Below, piece by piece: positions 1-8,390 of a stretch of 34,124 nucleotides of DNA. A program made the position numbers and the translations under genes. Numbering within the stretch: the first letter of the stretch is position 1; each line of letters starts with the position of its first letter. Origin of the DNA: an uncultured Muribaculaceae bacterium (lineage in GTDB: Bacteria; Bacteroidota; Bacteroidia; Bacteroidales; Muribaculaceae); the NCBI GenBank assembly GCA_910579845.1, contig CAJTWL010000024.1, positions 1-34,124 on the forward strand. Reading direction: 5' to 3'. Under the pieces are notes generated by a model that did no database searches, was not told where the DNA came from, and saw only the letters and a list, made by a program, of their open reading frames with translations.

Positions 1-68
1 ATGAATCTTTGAAAAATCCCTCCGAAGTCTCTATTTGTGCTAAAATCATTTAAATCCAAACACTCTCT
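1..68. repeat. Partial copy of dispersed long-hairpin repeat
   Basis: These bases match the reverse complement of 15275-15341 at most positions; both contain TGTGCTAAAATCATTTAAA and CTCCGAAG. The copy is cut by the window start and runs a few bases into the end of the flippase gene. The sequence shows the similarity directly. That it is a mobile or structural repeat is inference. Confidence 0.75.
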
Positions 69-1405
69 AAAGAGTAAAGGATAATTATAGCGGAGACAAT
101 AAGACTGCTCAACAGAATTCCCTGTAAAGCTTTTCTGCTGATACGAAGTTTGTAAACTCCAAAATATATTATGCCGATCATCACAGTATAAACGGTATAC
201 CAAAGTATCTGGGCAACGCCCAGACCTGCGAATCCGTAATACTTGAAAAGCACGATATTCAGAATTACCCCGATTGCCGCATCCAGACTTTCTGTAGCCA
301 TATATGTTTTCCCGTCGCCACGGGCAACGATGGCAAAAGCCATGCAGGAAGATACGGTTCTTAAAATTATTGCTCCCGCGGCAATGGTTATGAACGGAAG
401 GATTACATTGAAATCCGGGGTGTAAAGAAGTTCGACTATCCACCGCCTGAATATGATAAAGATAAATATCATAGGTGTGAATATCTTCAGAAGGAGTCCT
501 ATTTCATGACTGACAAATATGTTCATTCTGTGATTTGAATGGCTGTTGGCAGACATGCGCGGATAGAATTCCATTCCTACCGCACTGAAGATTATAGAAG
601 CATATCTTACGATAATTGTATTTCCGGCCTGATAGAAACCTACTGTCGCTGTTGAGTTTTCCCGGTTTAGCCATGACAGGAAGATCATTTGTGCCAGATT
701 TGTTGCAAATGTGGCAAGGGCGATATAACCGCCTAATCTTACCATAGGTGAGGATTCTTTCAAATCATGAGGCTTGACAGATCTCAGAGGTATATTCCGG
801 TCGCGATTCATCAATAAAGCGGTCGTGATGGAGATCCCGTATGCTACAAATGAAAGCGGTACACTAAGCGCCCCGTCAACCCATCGGAATAGAGGAATTG
901 ATATGATGAGACCGATTATCGAACCGGAGGTCGTGGATCTGGCAATCTGTTTGAAGCGATCGGTTCCCTGCATTATTGCCATTTCTCCATCGGAAAGTGA
1001 CTGTAGAAGAATCATACCTGCCACAATCATGAATTGCCACCAATGTGAGTGGTTTCCGAAGAACCATAATGAAAGGGCAGGAGATAAGATGCTGAGCAAA
1101 AGAGCTCCCGCAATGCCCGACAATAACGCCCAGCTTCTAAGATGTGCCGCAATATAGGATAGTTTTTCAGAGCAGGATCTGTTTCTGGCAACTTCCCTGA
1201 CTCCGCTTTGTCTAAGACCGAGTCCGGTCAGTATGGAGATGGTGTCTATTGCGTTTGCAAAGATGCCGAAAAGCCCGACACCCACTGCTCCGAGCCAGAT
1301 AGCTACAAGTTTTGTCTTGATAATGGCACAAAGGATCTTGATAGCCTCGACTCCTGAAAAGATTCCGATGACTTTGAGTATTTTTGAATTAAGACCCTTT
1401 CTCAC
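50..1405 (-). CDS. Wzx-type O-antigen/capsule flippase
   Basis: Predicted 451-residue polytopic membrane protein of the MATE/MOP oligosaccharide flippase type. It is expected to move undecaprenyl-linked glycan repeat units across the inner membrane. The N-terminal stretch has the motif KTKLVAIWLGAVGVGLFG, typical of Bacteroidetes O-antigen translocases, and the remainder is a series of hydrophobic segments separated by short basic loops, about 12 in all. The length is normal for the family. It lies 15 bases downstream of a family 2 glycosyltransferase on the same strand, so the two are probably co-transcribed and belong to a surface polysaccharide locus that continues left of the window. The glycan substrate cannot be read from the sequence. 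Confidence 0.88.
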   Translation of the reverse strand: MRKGLNSKILKVIGIFSGVEAIKILCAIIKTKLVAIWLGAVGVGLFGIFANAIDTISILTGLGLRQSGVREVARNRSCSEKLSYIAAHLRSWALLSGIAGALLLSILSPALSLWFFGNHSHWWQFMIVAGMILLQSLSDGEMAIMQGTDRFKQIARSTTSGSIIGLIISIPLFRWVDGALSVPLSFVAYGISITTALLMNRDRNIPLRSVKPHDLKESSPMVRLGGYIALATFATNLAQMIFLSWLNRENSTATVGFYQAGNTIIVRYASIIFSAVGMEFYPRMSANSHSNHRMNIFVSHEIGLLLKIFTPMIFIFIIFRRWIVELLYTPDFNVILPFITIAAGAIILRTVSSCMAFAIVARGDGKTYMATESLDAAIGVILNIVLFKYYGFAGLGVAQILWYTVYTVMIGIIYFGVYKLRISRKALQGILLSSLIVSAIIILYSLESVWI

Positions 1406-1420
1406 TTCGATCTCTGAATA

Positions 1421-2158
1421 TTATTTCAGTTTCTTCATGATAGCACCGCCCACAAGTTGTGCGTGTCTCCACACAGTGTGAGCAAGTCCGTAATGGTTTG
1501 CCATTATACGGTATCTCTCGCGTAGAGATTTTATCTTGTTGTTGTCTGTCAGTCCGTCTGAAAGATAATTGATGGTTACGCAGTTTAGATTTACACAACG
1601 ATTGATATCTGCATTTTTAATGCATTTGATACACCAGTCATAATCGGAGGAGAATCTGTATTGAAGATCGTAAAATGGAGCTATTTCGTGTTTCACCATA
1701 AAAGCCTGATGACATATCAGCATACCTTTTGCAAAAGAGTTCCGGGTAAGCGTTTCCGGTACTGAATAATGTCTTGGACCGACAGGTTTGCGTCTGCTGT
1801 CGACAATAACAGTGTCTCCGTATATGATATCATGATTCTGTTTTGCTTTCGAGGCATATAACGAAAGAGTTTCAGGGGAGTGGAATGTATCGCCTGAGTT
1901 GAGGAATATTACATATTTCCCGTTTGCCATACTTAACCCTTTGTTCATAGCGTCGTAAAGACCTTTATCCGGTTCGCTGAGGATACGGGTGTTTTCTCTG
2001 CTCCGAGCTATGGCAAGAGTGTTGTCGTGTGAGGCTCCGTCTATGATTATATGTTCGAAATCCTTGAAAATCTGCTCGCAAACCGAGTTCATGGTGGCAG
2101 GAAGCGTGGCTTCCGCATTGAATGTTATTGTTATTATTGATATCAGTGGAGCGTTCAT
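1421..2158 (-). CDS. Family 2 glycosyltransferase
   Basis: Predicted 245-residue GT-A fold enzyme that transfers a sugar from a nucleotide donor onto a growing surface glycan. It begins with the classic GT2 strand ISIITITFNAEATL, followed by the helix and FEHIIIDGASHDNT, and has FLNSGDTF at the position of the metal-binding DxD motif, a variant common in WcaA-like Bacteroidetes enzymes. There is no membrane segment, so it is likely cytoplasmic or peripheral. It is upstream of the flippase in the same orientation with a 15-base gap. The acceptor and donor are unknown. Confidence 0.9.
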   Translation of the reverse strand: MNAPLISIITITFNAEATLPATMNSVCEQIFKDFEHIIIDGASHDNTLAIARSRENTRILSEPDKGLYDAMNKGLSMANGKYVIFLNSGDTFHSPETLSLYASKAKQNHDIIYGDTVIVDSRRKPVGPRHYSVPETLTRNSFAKGMLICHQAFMVKHEIAPFYDLQYRFSSDYDWCIKCIKNADINRCVNLNCVTINYLSDGLTDNNKIKSLRERYRIMANHYGLAHTVWRHAQLVGGAIMKKLK

Positions 2159-2239
2159 ATTGGCAAATTTAGTAAAAAATCCGTTAATAATTTGGGAGAA
2201 TAAATAAAATGGGGTAAATTTGCGTTGTGCTTGTCGAAA

Positions 2240-2430
2240 AATTGGAGATTTCTAAATTTATTTTCAGAGGATTTTGAGAAGTATTTCCGGGATGTTTTTA
2301 CGAGTCGAAGAGGGAGAAACCTGACGGTTTTGACCGATAAGACTTGGTGGAAACAGCCGGAAAGACGAACAAAATATCTGAAAGATAATAAATTATTAAT
2401 ACTTCGTAAGAAATTTAGACATTCTCTAAT
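2240..2430. repeat. Imperfect long-hairpin intergenic repeat
   Basis: An imperfect palindrome of about 190 bases fills most of the gap between the glycosyltransferase and the ferredoxin. The inner arms are GTATTTCCGGGATGTTTTT on the left and AAACAGCCGGAAAGAC on the right, around a centre AAACCTGACGGTTT. Outer arms share TCTAAATTT. The arm signature TTTCCGG..GTTT recurs at 11.4 kb, and weaker forms occur at 12.8, 15.3 and 27.2 kb. The open frame across it on the minus strand has no coding signature. I see no gene here. Confidence 0.6.
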
Positions 2431-2480
2431 ATAAGGCAATGCAGAAAATGATAAAAATTTACTAATTAATAAAAAACACT

Positions 2481-2648
2481 ATGGCTTACGTAATTACAGA
2501 CAGATGTATCGCGTGCGGAACATGTCAACCAGTTTGCCCGGTAGAGGCTATCTCAGAGGGCGATATCTATCATATTGATCCGGACACATGCATCAGCTGC
2601 GGCAGCTGCGCATCAGTTTGTCCTAACGATGCAATCGAAGAGGGCTAA
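2481..2648 (+). CDS. 2[4Fe-4S] ferredoxin, 55 residues
   Basis: A short gene encoding a bacterial-type double-cluster ferredoxin, a soluble low-potential electron carrier used by anaerobes with enzymes such as pyruvate:ferredoxin oxidoreductase. Both cluster motifs are complete: Cys9, 12, 15 followed by Cys19-Pro, and Cys37, 40, 43 followed by Cys47-Pro, giving the CxxCxxCxxxCP pattern twice. The protein begins MAYVITDRCIACGTC, the usual start for Bacteroidales ferredoxins, and its length is standard. It is followed by a strong terminator hairpin and seems to be a single-gene transcript. Function is secure from the cysteines; the redox partner is not shown. Confidence 0.97.
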   Translation: MAYVITDRCIACGTCQPVCPVEAISEGDIYHIDPDTCISCGSCASVCPNDAIEEG

Positions 2649-2677
2649 ATTTTGCGTTGTCCGCACTAACAAAATCA

Positions 2678-2722
2678 AATGGCTGCCCGTTATTATGAAT
2701 AATGGGTAGCCATTGTTTTTGA
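2678..2722 (+). terminator. Rho-independent terminator of ferredoxin gene
   Basis: The arms AATGGCTGCCCGTTATT and AATAATGGGTAGCCATT pair over 17 positions with two G-U pairs and a short loop, followed by a T-rich run (GTTTTTGATT). It lies 30 bases after the ferredoxin stop codon and before dut. Confidence 0.85.
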
Positions 2723-2744
2723 TTGTAGAAATTATCAAAGAAAC

Positions 2745-3185
2745 ATGTTAAAGGTAAAGATTATAAACAGAAGTCACCATCCGCTTCCGGATTATGGTAC
2801 CTTTGAGGCGGCAGGAATGGATGTGCGGGCATATCTTCCCGAAGGGTCTGTTACATTGCGCCCGATGCAGAGAGCATTGATACCTACAGGGTTGTATATG
2901 CAGCTTCCTTCAGGTTATGAATGTCAGATAAGACCGCGTTCGGGACTTGCACTGAAGAAAGGACTTACCGTTTTGAATACTCCCGGTACAATAGATGCGG
3001 ATTACCGGGGCGAGATAGGCATTATTCTTATAAATCTCGGAGAATCGGACCTTACTGTCGACGATGGGGAAAGAATAGCCCAGATGGTTGTAAAGGAGTA
3101 TACGAAAGTGGAATGGGAGTCTGTCGAGAGACTTGATCGTACAGAACGTGAGGATGGCGCATTCGGACATACCGGAACAGCATAA
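2745..3185 (+). CDS. dut: dUTP diphosphatase (dUTPase)
   Basis: Trimeric cytoplasmic dUTPase that hydrolyses dUTP to dUMP and pyrophosphate, keeping uracil out of DNA and feeding dTMP synthesis. All five family motifs are visible: AGMDVRAY (residues 23-30), PRSGLA (64-69), GTIDADYRGE (81-90, with the catalytic Asp and the uracil-binding Tyr), ERIAQMV (109-115) and the C-terminal REDGAFGHTG (135-144). At 146 residues it is a normal length. It is the first gene of a plus-strand run that continues with the TPR, DUF4292 and EnvC-like genes, an order I recognise from other Bacteroidetes. The next gene starts inside its 3' end. Confidence 0.97.
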   Translation: MLKVKIINRSHHPLPDYGTFEAAGMDVRAYLPEGSVTLRPMQRALIPTGLYMQLPSGYECQIRPRSGLALKKGLTVLNTPGTIDADYRGEIGIILINLGESDLTVDDGERIAQMVVKEYTKVEWESVERLDRTEREDGAFGHTGTA

Positions 3186-5019
3186 ATATTACAACAGATT
3201 GAATATATCCAGGAAATATGCAGTGTTGCTCCTGACGGGTATTTTATTCGTCACCCTATGTGCATGGGCGTCAGGGAAAGGTGATTTGCGAGACGCTGCA
3301 AGACAGAAAGCCCGCTATTATTATATGGAAGGGGTACGATGTCAGATGGAGGGTGACCCATCCGGCGCCTATACATATTTCAAGCACTCTCTCGGGATTG
3401 ATCCTGAATATGTTGAGGCGGCATCGGCGATCGGAGGAATGCGTCTCGGCGCCTCTCTGGATACGTTGCAGACGCCTGCCGAGCAGGTCAAGTCTCTCGC
3501 ATTGATGCGTCCGTTCGTAGACAAGTATCCCGAGGATTATGACGAGTCGATGCTATATGCATATTTCGCATATGCTACGGGGAATCAGAACGAGGCTATA
3601 AGGGTGTTCTCCCGAACCGATTCTTTGTGTCCCAACCGTACATCGACACTTGTGAATCTTGCCAAAGCATATATGGCAGACGGTCAGATAGACAGTGCCA
3701 TAAATACTCTTTCAAGGTATGAATCCATAGAGGGACGGGATCCTAATCTTACAATCCAGAAAGTAAGCTATCAGTTTGCAAAACATGATACGATAGCCGC
3801 CATACATGAGGCAACAGATCTTGTAAACTCCCGCCCCGGAGATCCATATTATCTGATACTCAAGGGTAATATTTTTGATATGATAAATCAGAAGGATTCC
3901 GCTTTCCGCTATTACAGCCTTGCTGAGAAGCTGAATCCCGACAACGGTGGTGCGAAACTTGCACTTGCCGATTATTACCGTAACATGGGGGATACAGCGT
4001 TATATGACGAAAAGACTTATCAAGCCCTTATGTCAGAGGATTTCAATCTTGATCAGAAAGTCGGTCTTCTTGGCGAATACTTGCAGAAACTGCTCAATGA
4101 CAGTAGCGACACTGCCCGTGGAGATTTGTTGTTTGAAACGCTTCGTACACAGTATCCGCATGATGCACAGGTGCTTGACCTGTCGGCAAGGTATTCTGCG
4201 GCGAAAGGTAAGTTTGATGAGGCGATAGATGAGATTGGCTATGCTATCTCGCAGTCTCCGTCGGATGAGAAATTCAGAGGTCAGCTGATGTCATACATGA
4301 TAGCGGATGGCAGGTATCAGGATGCAATGGCAGAATATAAGGATGTCAAGAAATTCAGTAAGACTCCCATGCGAAGCCTGACATTGCTATATGCAAATGC
4401 CGCCCAGCTTGCAAAAGATTATGACGAGGCGATATCCGGTTATACCGATATAGTCCATGAGATAGCTCCGGGACTTCCGATAGACACGACATTCAGTCTT
4501 AAAAGGCTTCCTGCATCTGTAAGCTATGATGACATGTTGAGACTTTCGCAGCTCTATACAAACATTGGCGACAATTATTATTTTTCTGAGAATTACGACA
4601 AAGCCTTTTCAGCCTATGATAACGCATTGGTTCTTGATCCCACTAATGCGATGGCTCTTAACAACTATGCTTATTTCCTCACATTATATGGCAAAGATCT
4701 TGAAAGAGCAAGAGAGATGAGCGCTAAGAGTCTTGAGGGAGAGAATGCAGAGAATCCTACATTCCTTGATACTTATGCCTGGATTCTGTATAAATCCGGA
4801 GATTATGAGGATGCACGCAAATATCAGGAGGCTGCGATAAACTTCTCTGAAAAGAACAGCTCCGGGAACGAAGACCTTTATCTGCATTATGGGGATATTC
4901 TACTTGCTCTGGGTGATAAGGGAAAGGCTTTGGATGCGTTTGAAGAAGGATTGAGACTATCGCCTGACAATAAAGAAATAAAAGAAAAAATAAGAAAACT
5001 TAAGCATGATATCAAATAG
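3154..5019 (+). CDS. Membrane-anchored tetratricopeptide repeat protein
   Basis: Predicted 621-residue protein with an N-terminal hydrophobic segment (YAVLLLTGILFVTLCAWASG, about residues 22-41) and then many TPR-like helix pairs to the C-terminus, with typical spacing of Tyr, Ala, Gly and Pro, for example DNALVLDPTNAMALNNYAY. TPR arrays act as protein-binding scaffolds, and this one should face the periplasm. The chosen ATG at 3154 has GTGAGG immediately upstream; an in-frame TTG at 3133 is possible but less likely. It overlaps the end of dut by 32 bases and is overlapped by the DUF4292 gene, so translation is probably coupled. The partner is unknown; the neighbours suggest a role in envelope assembly. 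Confidence 0.85.
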   Translation: MAHSDIPEQHKYYNRLNISRKYAVLLLTGILFVTLCAWASGKGDLRDAARQKARYYYMEGVRCQMEGDPSGAYTYFKHSLGIDPEYVEAASAIGGMRLGASLDTLQTPAEQVKSLALMRPFVDKYPEDYDESMLYAYFAYATGNQNEAIRVFSRTDSLCPNRTSTLVNLAKAYMADGQIDSAINTLSRYESIEGRDPNLTIQKVSYQFAKHDTIAAIHEATDLVNSRPGDPYYLILKGNIFDMINQKDSAFRYYSLAEKLNPDNGGAKLALADYYRNMGDTALYDEKTYQALMSEDFNLDQKVGLLGEYLQKLLNDSSDTARGDLLFETLRTQYPHDAQVLDLSARYSAAKGKFDEAIDEIGYAISQSPSDEKFRGQLMSYMIADGRYQDAMAEYKDVKKFSKTPMRSLTLLYANAAQLAKDYDEAISGYTDIVHEIAPGLPIDTTFSLKRLPASVSYDDMLRLSQLYTNIGDNYYFSENYDKAFSAYDNALVLDPTNAMALNNYAYFLTLYGKDLERAREMSAKSLEGENAENPTFLDTYAWILYKSGDYEDARKYQEAAINFSEKNSSGNEDLYLHYGDILLALGDKGKALDAFEEGLRLSPDNKEIKEKIRKLKHDIK

Positions 5020-5869
5020 AATGAAATCGGATAAATCTTTCTCTCTATTCATAATTATAATGTTTGGAATCTTTATGATTCCTATCTCCGGAGCCAATGC
5101 CGGTAAAATTACAGACACACTGCAGGATCAACAGCCTGTTGCAACTCCGGCAGAAGACCTGATGAATGTAGTGCTTCCGGAGTATACTTCATGGAAAACA
5201 GCGGAACTCACAGGTAAATTGCGTCTTGAATCGTTGCCGTTGACTCCGACCTTAAAAATATTCATGCGCAGGGATTCATTGTTATCCATCACAGTTCGCG
5301 CACCTTTTGTCGGGGAGGTGGGCCGTATTCAGATTACGCGTGACAGCCTGCTTGCAATCAACAAGATGAAGAAAGTATACTGTAGCGAATCGTTGGGAGA
5401 TCTCAGATATGAGTATCCAAAGTTTATTGGCGATCTTCAGTCTCTGCTTTTGGGAAGGATAGTCGTGTTCAAAAGCGGTCAGTTATCTCAGAGAAATGCC
5501 GATTTTATAGATATTAATGTCGTGGAGGGAGATTCGTTGTTGATAGAGAATACGCGATGGTCGCTTACATTCCCGAAAAACAGGACTGAATATGATGAAT
5601 TCGGCTATGAATATCAAGTATGCGGCAATGGTCGTATTGCAAGTTTGTGCGCAGACGTTCAGTCGCTTGATGTCCAATTGAGAATGGACTTCGATTATCT
5701 CAATCCAAAAACGGATATGACAGTGACTTACATAAAGGAGGAAGAACCTAAATTTATGGTCAGTCTGCTGCTTGACGCTCCTGTATGGGAAGCCAAGGTT
5801 CCGACTCCTGTCAGGATAAATAACAAGTACCGTCAGGTCTCGATATCACAGTTTATAAAAAGTTTTTAA
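5006..5869 (+). CDS. DUF4292 family exported protein
   Basis: Predicted 287-residue exported protein of the Bacteroidetes DUF4292 family, which I recall as having a LolA/LolB-like lipid-binding appearance. It has a signal peptide ending near GANA-G; no lipobox cysteine is present, unlike many homologues. The body has short amphipathic strands such as LRLESLPLTPTLKIFMRRDS, compatible with an incomplete beta-barrel. It starts inside the TPR gene by 14 bases; a second ATG at 5021, two bases past the TPR stop, is an equally good start. It sits between the TPR and EnvC-like genes in a conserved operon. A role in lipid or lipoprotein handling is inference. Confidence 0.8.
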   Translation: MISNRMKSDKSFSLFIIIMFGIFMIPISGANAGKITDTLQDQQPVATPAEDLMNVVLPEYTSWKTAELTGKLRLESLPLTPTLKIFMRRDSLLSITVRAPFVGEVGRIQITRDSLLAINKMKKVYCSESLGDLRYEYPKFIGDLQSLLLGRIVVFKSGQLSQRNADFIDINVVEGDSLLIENTRWSLTFPKNRTEYDEFGYEYQVCGNGRIASLCADVQSLDVQLRMDFDYLNPKTDMTVTYIKEEEPKFMVSLLLDAPVWEAKVPTPVRINNKYRQVSISQFIKSF

Positions 5870-5899
5870 TACTTATTTGAATATCTTCTAATATCCGGT

Positions 5900-7432
5900 A
5901 TGCGCCGCATAATATTATATATTCTGTTAGTTCTGTTTTTGTTGCCTGTGGATGGCTATGCGCGGAAGGCAAATGCGAAAGTAAAGTCGCAGACGACCAC
6001 TGTTGCAAGAAAAGGTAAGCGGAAAACTTCAGGCAAGACTGTGACCACTCGAAAGTCTGTAAAAAAGGCTCCGGCGAGAATGGAGACCGCTGCCGAGGCA
6101 CAGAGACGCGAAAGAGAGACACAGCAGGAGATTGCGCGTACAAAGAAACAGATCCAGGAGAATGAGTCTAAAGTAAAGAAAAGTCTTAATGAGCTCGGGC
6201 GTATACAATCGGATATTGTGGCAGGAGAGAAGATTGTCAACAGAACGGCGGCGGAGGTGTCGAGTCTTGATGACAAAATTGCCGGTCTTGAGAAAGAGAT
6301 AACTGCAAGTGAGGCGGAACTTTCAAAAATGCGTTCGGAGTATCTGAAATCTTTGAAAAAGGTGAGAGCCCGTAAAAATTCGACTTCGGATCTGGCTTTT
6401 ATATTCGGTGCCGATAGTTTCAGACAGGCTTTACAGCGAATGCGATATCTGCGGCAGATTTCGGCATGGAGAAAGAAACGTTCGGCAGAGATAAGCGATA
6501 AAGTAGAAATACTGAGCAGAGACAAGGATGAACTTGCAAGAAGCAGAGAGGTAAAAGACCGGACATTGCAGACACAGTTGACAGCACAGCAGACATTGCA
6601 GGTAAAGTATGCACGTCAGGATGCTGTCGTTGCCAATCTTAAGCAAAACGGTAAAGCTTTGAAATCTCATCTTTCAAAGAAACAAGCTGAAGCAAATGCA
6701 CTAAAAAGCCGTATAGCCACACTTATTGCTGAGGAGAATCGTAAAGCCGAGGAGGCAAGAAAAAGAGAAGAGGCGAGGCGTGCGGCTGAGTTGAAGGCAA
6801 AGAAGAATCTTGCTCAGACTTCTGCCCAGGAGGATAGAAAGGAGACGGATAAGGCTGATAAAAAAGATAAGAAAGATTTTGCCGACGCACGTAATAAGAA
6901 ACCGCGTTCTTCTGATAAAAAGAGTAAAGATCAGACAAATAAAAATTCGACTGCAGGTAATAACAGGCAGCCGGCAAATGCCGGAGAAAATAATAAAGAA
7001 TCCGGCAAACGTTCGGGCAGCGGTTTTGCAGGTATGCGGGGAGCATTGCCGCGACCTGTAAACGGCGCATTCAGAATCACAAGTAAATTTGGAAGGCATG
7101 CACTCCCAGAACTGCCTGATGTCGTGTATGATAATCCTGGAATAGATGCCGAGACGGCATCAGGTGCAAGTGCTGTGGCAGTATATGGAGGGAAAGTCTC
7201 GGGTGTTTACATGATTCCGGGTTTTTCTACAGTGATTATAGTAAATCATGGGAGCTATTATACCGTATATGGAAATATAGCATCTGCAAAAGTAAGAGTC
7301 GGAGATCAGGTAAAGCAGGGCAGCGTTTTAGGTTCTCTTGCTCCTGACGAGGATAATCCGGGTCATTCCTCAATACACTTCGAAGTGTGGCATAATCGTG
7401 ATAAACTTAATCCGGAAGCGTGGATACGGTAA
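5900..7432 (+). CDS. EnvC-like murein hydrolase activator with degenerate LytM (M23) domain
   Basis: Predicted 510-residue periplasmic protein. It has a signal peptide (1-21), a long coiled coil (about 62-300) rich in Lys, Glu and Arg, a low-complexity basic linker (300-375) and a C-terminal LytM/M23 domain (about 380-510). The metal-binding positions are altered: the usual HxGxD is NPGID (Asn412, Asp416) and the usual HxH is SIH (Ser491, His493). The domain therefore is unlikely to cut peptidoglycan itself. In this family such domains activate amidases at the division site, as known for E. coli EnvC. It follows DUF4292 by 30 bases and overlaps the next start codon by one base (TAATG). Confidence 0.9.
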   Translation: MRRIILYILLVLFLLPVDGYARKANAKVKSQTTTVARKGKRKTSGKTVTTRKSVKKAPARMETAAEAQRRERETQQEIARTKKQIQENESKVKKSLNELGRIQSDIVAGEKIVNRTAAEVSSLDDKIAGLEKEITASEAELSKMRSEYLKSLKKVRARKNSTSDLAFIFGADSFRQALQRMRYLRQISAWRKKRSAEISDKVEILSRDKDELARSREVKDRTLQTQLTAQQTLQVKYARQDAVVANLKQNGKALKSHLSKKQAEANALKSRIATLIAEENRKAEEARKREEARRAAELKAKKNLAQTSAQEDRKETDKADKKDKKDFADARNKKPRSSDKKSKDQTNKNSTAGNNRQPANAGENNKESGKRSGSGFAGMRGALPRPVNGAFRITSKFGRHALPELPDVVYDNPGIDAETASGASAVAVYGGKVSGVYMIPGFSTVIIVNHGSYYTVYGNIASAKVRVGDQVKQGSVLGSLAPDEDNPGHSSIHFEVWHNRDKLNPEAWIR

Positions 7433-8388
7433 TGGATAATAAATTCGAGATAATACGCTATAACAGAGAGATGAAAGATGAATGGGATACTTTTGTATCC
7501 TGTTCCCGAAATTCTACATTTCTTTTTATGCGCGATTATATGGATTATCATTCCGACCGTTTTTGTGATTGCTCATGGGTTGTCAGAAGAAAAGGCAGAA
7601 TCGTGGGTCTTCTGCCTGCAAATATAACAGAGGATGGGATTCTTCATTCTCACCAGGGGCTTACATATGGCGGATGGATTCTGCCGTTATCGCATATTGA
7701 CGGGGAGGATGTACTTGTTTTTTTTGAGGAGTCTGCGAGAATGTGGCGTTCAATGGGTATCAAGGGTCTTGATTATAAACCGTTGCCATACATATACTTT
7801 CTCCGACCTTCGCAAGATGACCTTTACGCGTTGTTCCGTCTTGGCGGTGAAGTCTCGGAGGTGAATCTGAGTATGGCGATAGATTATGTCTCGCCAGGGT
7901 CGTTTGATAAGCTCAGAAAGAGAACTTTTCTCAAAACAACCCGTTTCTCTGACAAGATTGTAGAGATGCAGGATCCCGATCGGATGATGGATGTTATTTC
8001 TGAATGCCTTGCAGAAAGACATGGTGTATCTCCTGTACACACCTGTGATGAGATGAGGATTCTAAAATCCCGTTTTCCTGAGAATATCCGTTTCTTCGGG
8101 ATCCCGTCACATCGTAATGACGGAATGGCGGCTGTTGTGTGCATATATGATACAGGTGTGGTTGCTCATGCGCAATATATTGCAACAACAGAAGAGGGTA
8201 GGGGAGAAAATATGCTGACTCCTTTGTTTGCTTATCTTATACAGGAACTGTACTCAGACAGGAGATTCTTTGATTTCGGCACAAGTAATGAGGACAATGG
8301 AATGTTTTTAAATTCAGGATTGTTGCGGCAAAAAGCGTCTTTCGGTGCATCTGGTGTCGCATATATGAGATACAGTCTTGTGTTGTAA
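7432..8388 (+). CDS. FemAB/GNAT-like acyltransferase
   Basis: Predicted 318-residue protein with the double acyl-CoA N-acyltransferase fold seen in FemAB-like and BioF2-like families. Visible features are an N-terminal half with FVSCSRNSTFLFMRDYMDYH, a conserved SHQGLTYGGW segment, and a C-terminal GNAT-like part with YIATTEEGRGENMLTPLF and FDFGTSNEDNG, the latter typical of Bacteroidetes members. I chose the ATG at 7432, which overlaps the EnvC-like stop by one base; a GTG at 7420 is in frame. Placement after a murein factor suggests envelope work, but it may instead modify a sugar for the nearby glycan genes. The substrate is unknown. Confidence 0.7.
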   Translation: MDNKFEIIRYNREMKDEWDTFVSCSRNSTFLFMRDYMDYHSDRFCDCSWVVRRKGRIVGLLPANITEDGILHSHQGLTYGGWILPLSHIDGEDVLVFFEESARMWRSMGIKGLDYKPLPYIYFLRPSQDDLYALFRLGGEVSEVNLSMAIDYVSPGSFDKLRKRTFLKTTRFSDKIVEMQDPDRMMDVISECLAERHGVSPVHTCDEMRILKSRFPENIRFFGIPSHRNDGMAAVVCIYDTGVVAHAQYIATTEEGRGENMLTPLFAYLIQELYSDRRFFDFGTSNEDNGMFLNSGLLRQKASFGASGVAYMRYSLVL

Positions 8389-8390
8389 TC

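Noticed and set aside
2155..2439. 94-codon minus-strand open frame between the glycosyltransferase and ferredoxin
   Set aside because: It lies across the quasi-palindromic repeat, overlaps the glycosyltransferase start and has no family-like motif.
5956..6525. 189-codon minus-strand open frame
   Set aside because: It is the antisense shadow of the EnvC-like coiled coil, whose Lys/Glu-rich codons rarely give antisense stops.
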